20,619 bases of DNA from an uncultured Chitinophagaceae bacterium (lineage in GTDB: Bacteria; Bacteroidota; Bacteroidia; Chitinophagales; Chitinophagaceae), in NCBI GenBank assembly GCA_934502905.1, contig CAKSVK010000050.1, positions 1-20,619 on the forward strand, given 5' to 3'. The notes below the pieces were generated by a model that did not search any database, was not told the DNA's origin, and saw nothing but the letters and a program-made list of their open reading frames with translations. The stretch's first letter is position 1, and each line of letters starts with the position of its first letter. Of the stretch, positions 16,828 through 20,619 are shown piece after piece. The position numbers and the translations under genes were made by a program.

Positions 16828-16865
16828 AATCCTCTTCCGCCGCTTTAAAGTGGTGGAAGAGGATT
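16828..16865 (+). terminator. Long hairpin between susD and the ceramidase-like gene
   Basis: AATCCTCTTCCGCCGC (16828-16843) pairs over all 16 positions with GTGGTGGAAGAGGATT (16850-16865), including two G-U wobbles, around a TTTAAA loop. It starts 9 bases after the susD stop codon. The following bases are GTAAAAAAATT, so there is no plus-strand T-run. It may be a partial terminator or an RNA-stabilising stem at the end of the susCD message rather than a full terminator. Confidence 0.55.
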
Positions 16866-16891
16866 GTAAAAAAATTACAGAATTACATTTC

Positions 16892-18382
16892 ATGAAAAGG
16901 TTCAACCTACAGCTTGCTCCTCTTGTTTATAAATGCCTGTTGACTTTTTTCTGCTGGGTTAGCATGGGTACAACAAGCGAGGCGCAGAACCTGTATGTGG
17001 GTACCGCAGAAGTGGATATCAGTCCTGCACTGCCAATAGCACTGGCAGGCCAGGGACACTTAAGAATAGCTACCGAAGCCGAAACCCCTCTGCAGGTAAG
17101 TATAATGGTCATTGAATCCCGGAAGGGAACAGCAACAGCAGAGACCGTTTTTTTTGCAGCTTGCGATCTTGTGGACATACCACCGGCATACCAGGCAGGT
17201 GTGCGAAAATCAGTTAAAAATCTATTGCCTTCTATTGATACGGCAAAGGTGATACTTACGGCAACGCATACCCATACAGCGCCGGTAATGGATACGCTGT
17301 TTTCTAAATACCCCATACCGCCGGATATTACCCAGCCTTCGGCATTTGAGAAATTTTTTATCGAACGGGTAAGTGCGGGAATTGTAAAAGCTTGGAACAG
17401 TCGTGCTGAATGTACTGTCAGCTGGGGGCTCACACACGCCGTTGTAGGATACAACAGGAGGAGCTCTTATTTTGACGGAACAGCGCTGATGTATGGCGGT
17501 ACGTATTTTCCGGGTTTTGCGGGCATAGAAGGGTACGAAGATCATGATGTGAATACCCTGTTCTTCTGGAATAAAAAACAGGAGCTGGTCGCAACGGGCG
17601 TCAGCGTTGCCTGCCCTGCTCAGAAAACAGAGAATGGAACTGCAGTGAATGCAGACTACTGGCATGAAGTAAGACTGGCGCTTAAAAAGAAATTTGGCAA
17701 CGGGCTTTGTGTCGTAGGCTGGATCGCAGCGGCGGGAGACCAGTCGCCGCATGTGATGTACCGGCATAAAGCGGATGTTAGGATGCATACATTATCCGGG
17801 CGAAAGCCGATGGAAGAGATCGGAAGACGTATTTCGAATGCTGTAATAGAAGCCCATGATCTTGTAAAAAAGGATCAGCATAAGCAGATACCGCTGGTGC
17901 ATAAATATGAAAACCTGCAGTTGCCGGTACGCATCATCACACACAAGGAATATCTTGACGCCAGGAATACCCGGGATGAAGTGGCTGCAAAAATCGCTGC
18001 TGATAATAAGCTGGCGGAAAAACTAAGAGGCGAACAGTTTTTTAACGACAAGATTGTAAAACGATACGAAAACCAGCAGCAGGGAAAACAGCTGACCCTT
18101 CCCACAGAAATTCATGTGGTTCGGTTAGGCGATATCGTTATTTGCACCAATCCTTTTGAATTGTACACGGAATATGGTATCAGGATACAGGGGAGGAGTA
18201 AGGCGCTGCAGACATTTGTTGTACAGCTGGCGGGTGAGCAAGGTTATCTGGCAACAGAAAAGGCGGTTAAGGGAGGTGGGTATAGTGCCACGGTATTCAG
18301 CTCAATCGTAGGTGCAGAAGGAGGACAATTACTGGTGGACAGGACAGTGGACCTGATCGCCGACGTGATGGCGTCAGAATAA
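16892..18382 (+). CDS. Secreted neutral-ceramidase-like hydrolase (PF04734-type N-terminal domain)
   Basis: This 496-residue exported protein has a signal peptide (cleavage SEA before Gln32) and the core of the neutral/alkaline ceramidase family, zinc amidases that split N-acyl bonds. Visible family features are the mature start LYVGTAEVDISP and the zinc pair in ATHTHTAP (H126, H128). The nucleophile motif AGDQSP (S285) is present, as are an NPFELYTEYG glutamate (E423) and the GYLAT tyrosine (Y452). Where characterised ceramidases have a third His ligand (HATS/HPTS), this protein appears to have Cys241 (SVACPAQ). The usual C-terminal domain of roughly 650-residue ceramidases is missing. The frame is open upstream to 16766 inside susD. 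The ATG at 16892 is preferred because it gives the signal peptide. It lies 73 bases after susD, probably in the same operon. The real substrate may not be ceramide. Confidence 0.85.
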   Translation: MKRFNLQLAPLVYKCLLTFFCWVSMGTTSEAQNLYVGTAEVDISPALPIALAGQGHLRIATEAETPLQVSIMVIESRKGTATAETVFFAACDLVDIPPAYQAGVRKSVKNLLPSIDTAKVILTATHTHTAPVMDTLFSKYPIPPDITQPSAFEKFFIERVSAGIVKAWNSRAECTVSWGLTHAVVGYNRRSSYFDGTALMYGGTYFPGFAGIEGYEDHDVNTLFFWNKKQELVATGVSVACPAQKTENGTAVNADYWHEVRLALKKKFGNGLCVVGWIAAAGDQSPHVMYRHKADVRMHTLSGRKPMEEIGRRISNAVIEAHDLVKKDQHKQIPLVHKYENLQLPVRIITHKEYLDARNTRDEVAAKIAADNKLAEKLRGEQFFNDKIVKRYENQQQGKQLTLPTEIHVVRLGDIVICTNPFELYTEYGIRIQGRSKALQTFVVQLAGEQGYLATEKAVKGGGYSATVFSSIVGAEGGQLLVDRTVDLIADVMASE

Positions 18383-18410
18383 AACCGGCAAAAACAGGGA
18401 GACACGATTG

Positions 18411-18430
18411 TTTTATTTGGTTTTATTTGT
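18411..18430 (+). repeat. Short tandem repeat TTTTATTTGG / TTTTATTTGT
   Basis: Two almost identical 10-base T-rich units sit head to tail in the 67-base gap before the CehA-like gene. They may be chance low-complexity sequence or part of a promoter. No TAnnTTTG element is formed. Confidence 0.3.
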
Positions 18431-18449
18431 AATAATTAAATGATATCAC

Positions 18450-20619
18450 ATGAGGCACTTATTGTTCCTGGTAATGATGACTGCATTTCACCATGTGGCG
18501 GCACAGCATGACCATAATAACCATAAAGGACATGACAGATCAACTGCAAATACAACTTCTGCTTTCAGTGGAGGACTGGAGGTGCAGCCATTTATATCGC
18601 ATGCCATCCGGTTAAAGGAAGCCCTTGCTTATATCGGTAGCCCTTTATCCCCGGAGGATGAAAAGAAAATAGAAGCCATCCGGCATGCTGCTTTTACGGA
18701 AAAGTCGATGGCGTTGATACAGGAAATACTGGATCCGTATTGTATAGCCCTTGTAGATATCAATCCTGAAGCCAGGGTAAAAGTAGTAAAGGGAACAGCG
18801 TTGCCCAGGCTGATGCAGGGAGGATGGAAAAGCTTCCTGGTGAAAGTGAAAAATGACGGGCGGGTAACGGGAAAGCTCGAGGTAGAGAGCCCCAATGCAT
18901 TCCTGCCTTATAACCGTCCGGGGTGGGGTAGGCATACCAGTGACCCGGTTTCCCCCGGCGAAGCCGCCAATCGTTTCCTGGATGCACAAATGTATACCGG
19001 CGGCACGATGAACAAGCATCTTTCCGGCATGCCGGTGGAATATACCATTGTGCAATTGTATAGCAAAGATGCCGGTATGCGGGATGTGGAGCTTGGCTTT
19101 AATGTGGGAGTAAGCACAAAAGATATCGGTTTCAGGAATACGACACATATCATGTTTCACATCGATCCGGCCGTTAAACTGTATTTTGATATTACAGACG
19201 ATGATGGCCAGCCCGTAATGGCAGCTGTTACCATTACAGACAGCATCGAAAGATACCCGGGTAAGCTGGCCAACGTATATCCTCTTCCTTCCAGGAGAGT
19301 GGCAGCTTTTGATGAATACCCCGATTTCTTTTTCCAGCAGCATGTATACCGTAAAACCGGGGAGCATGTGGTATTGCCACCCGGAGAATTCACGATCAGG
19401 TACACCCGCGGACCGGAGTACCTGCCGCAATACAAACAGGTAACCATACCCGAAAATACAGACAGCGTACATGTTAGCTTGCGGTTGAAGCGATGGATCG
19501 ACCTGGCAAAGCTGGGTTGGCACAGCGCCGATCATCATGTGCATGCTTCGGGGTGCAGCCATTATGATAGTCCGGAGGAAGGAGTGAACCCCGCGGATAT
19601 GTGGCGGCAGGCAGCGGGAGAAGATCTGAAGGTATCGTCGGTTTTGAGCTGGGGCCCGGGCTGGTATCACCAGAAAAATAATTTTACGGGTAAGCAGCAC
19701 GAACTGTCTACCAAAAGCAATATCATGCAATATGACGTGGAGGTATCCGGTTTTCCATCTTCCCATGCCGGTCACCTGGTACTGCTTCGCCTGAAAGAAG
19801 ATGATTATCCCGGTACGCAAAAAATAGAGGATTGGCCGAGCTGGACCGGTCCCATTTTACAATGGGCGCACCACCAGGGTGCCATTACCGGGTATGCGCA
19901 TTCCGGCGACGGTCTGGAGCCATTGTATACAGAAAATCATCGCCTGAATCCACCCGTTACGGAGGAGGAAAAAGTACATGCGCCGGCATGGAGAACTTAT
20001 GAAGAGATCACTACTGCGATACCCAATTACATCGTACCGAAGATGAATGGCATCGGCGCCAACGAATATATTGTTACGGCGCCACACGGATGGATAAACT
20101 TTTTTAGCGCCGGTAATACAGGACTCCACCGGGAGCTGAACATGTGGTACCATACGCTAAATGCAGGCATCAGGATACCGATCAGCGGGGAAACAGACTT
20201 TCCATGCTTATCTGATGAGAGAGTAGGGTATGCCCGAAGTTATTTCAAAACGAAAGGAGGTGTGAACTACAACAGCTATGTAGAGGCGATCAAAGCCGGC
20301 AGAAACTATGTATCCGACGGTTTTTCACACATCATGAACTTCTCTGTGAATGGTATTGAACCCGGTGAAAAGAACAGCTTGCTGAACCTGAAGTCAAAAC
20401 AAAAAGTAACGGTCAAAGCAGATGTAGCCGCGTATTTACCTGCTGAGCAGGATCGTGGTGGCGAAGTGATCGCCAAAAGCCACCTGGATGTATTCCCCTG
20501 CTGGAACATAGAACGGGCGCGCATTAAAAAAAGCCGGAAAGTGAATATTGAGCTCATTATTAACGGGCAGAAAGTGGATGCAAAGGAAATAGAGGCAGAT
20601 GGTAAGGTACAGCCTGTAC
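18450..20619 (+). CDS. Secreted CehA/McbA-family PHP-fold metallohydrolase (3' end cut by window edge)
   Basis: The frame runs open from the ATG at 18450 to the window end: 723 codons, with the C terminus missing. A signal peptide (MRHLLFLVMMTAFHHVAA, cleavage before Gln19) is followed by a His/Asp-rich stretch (HDHNNHKGHD). Residues about 45-350 are beta-rich with no domain I can name. The metallohydrolase part begins at about 352 with LGWHSADHHVHASG, where H363 and H365 match the HxH metal motif of PHP-like phosphoesterases and CehA-type carbaryl hydrolases. Later conserved-looking points are GYAHSGDG and ISGETDFPC (D583). CehA relatives hydrolyse carbamate esters, but most members have unknown substrates. 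It follows the ceramidase-like gene by 67 bases and probably belongs to the same locus. A long antisense frame at 18645-19820 is its shadow. Confidence 0.85.
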   Translation, partial: MRHLLFLVMMTAFHHVAAQHDHNNHKGHDRSTANTTSAFSGGLEVQPFISHAIRLKEALAYIGSPLSPEDEKKIEAIRHAAFTEKSMALIQEILDPYCIALVDINPEARVKVVKGTALPRLMQGGWKSFLVKVKNDGRVTGKLEVESPNAFLPYNRPGWGRHTSDPVSPGEAANRFLDAQMYTGGTMNKHLSGMPVEYTIVQLYSKDAGMRDVELGFNVGVSTKDIGFRNTTHIMFHIDPAVKLYFDITDDDGQPVMAAVTITDSIERYPGKLANVYPLPSRRVAAFDEYPDFFFQQHVYRKTGEHVVLPPGEFTIRYTRGPEYLPQYKQVTIPENTDSVHVSLRLKRWIDLAKLGWHSADHHVHASGCSHYDSPEEGVNPADMWRQAAGEDLKVSSVLSWGPGWYHQKNNFTGKQHELSTKSNIMQYDVEVSGFPSSHAGHLVLLRLKEDDYPGTQKIEDWPSWTGPILQWAHHQGAITGYAHSGDGLEPLYTENHRLNPPVTEEEKVHAPAWRTYEEITTAIPNYIVPKMNGIGANEYIVTAPHGWINFFSAGNTGLHRELNMWYHTLNAGIRIPISGETDFPCLSDERVGYARSYFKTKGGVNYNSYVEAIKAGRNYVSDGFSHIMNFSVNGIEPGEKNSLLNLKSKQKVTVKADVAAYLPAEQDRGGEVIAKSHLDVFPCWNIERARIKKSRKVNIELIINGQKVDAKEIEADGKVQPV

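Noticed and set aside
16766..16891. Ceramidase-like frame overlapping the end of susD
   Set aside because: The extension crosses the strong hairpin at 16828-16865 and destroys the signal peptide position; the ATG at 16892 is preferred.
18645..19820. Long minus-strand open frame of 391 residues
   Set aside because: It is antisense to the CehA-like gene, whose frame is continuous with clear signal peptide and metal motifs. The antisense translation is Cys/His/Tyr-rich with no recognisable domain.

Overview
The window looks like a chromosomal piece from a member of the Bacteroidota, most likely Chitinophagaceae. The evidence is SusC/SusD-type outer-membrane nutrient uptake genes, an ECF sigma factor with a FecR anti-sigma factor, promoters of the Bacteroidota type (TTG, about 20 bases, TAnnTTTG), no clear Shine-Dalgarno sequences, and signal peptides that all end just before a glutamine. 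The species cannot be named from the sequence alone.

Left part (1-4507), mostly housekeeping. On the minus strand lies the 5' end of lpdA (dihydrolipoyl dehydrogenase), cut by the window edge, with a recognisable promoter. Next, on the plus strand, is a secreted GH78-type alpha-L-rhamnosidase-like enzyme. It is followed by a pair of near-perfect hairpins that look like an interspersed palindromic repeat. A minus-strand initiator tRNA (fMet) with promoter and terminator is divergent from era, the ribosome-assembly GTPase. After era comes an unpartnered decarboxylase/aldolase of the hexulose-phosphate synthase / ketogulonate-phosphate decarboxylase group.

Middle part (4593-8938, minus strand). 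Two exported proteins are encoded in the same direction. The upstream one is a 1011-residue lipoprotein with a sorbosone-dehydrogenase-like propeller, HEAT-like repeats and a C-terminal cytochrome c (the PVC-type CxxCH family). The downstream one is a DUF1080 (3-keto-glycoside hydrolase type) protein with an added Ig/ASH-like C-terminal domain. A 73-base imperfect inverted repeat built of CGCAG-like units lies between them.

Right part (9287-20619, plus strand) is a regulated uptake and degradation locus. It runs ECF sigma factor, FecR anti-sigma factor, SusC transporter with an N-terminal STN signalling domain, SusD lipoprotein, secreted neutral-ceramidase-like hydrolase, and a secreted CehA/McbA-type PHP-fold metallohydrolase that runs off the right edge. 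The likely logic is that substrate binding to SusC/SusD is passed through the STN domain to FecR. FecR then releases the sigma factor, which raises expression of the uptake genes and the two hydrolases. Repeated short motifs upstream of susC and the sigma gene, and strong hairpins between fecR and susC and between susD and the ceramidase-like gene, are candidate control points.

The most interesting reading is inferential. The divergent oxidising module (cytochrome lipoprotein plus DUF1080) and the SusCD/ceramidase-like/CehA module may together process a conjugated, perhaps amide- or ester-linked glycosylated compound. No classical glycosidase sits inside the SusCD operon.
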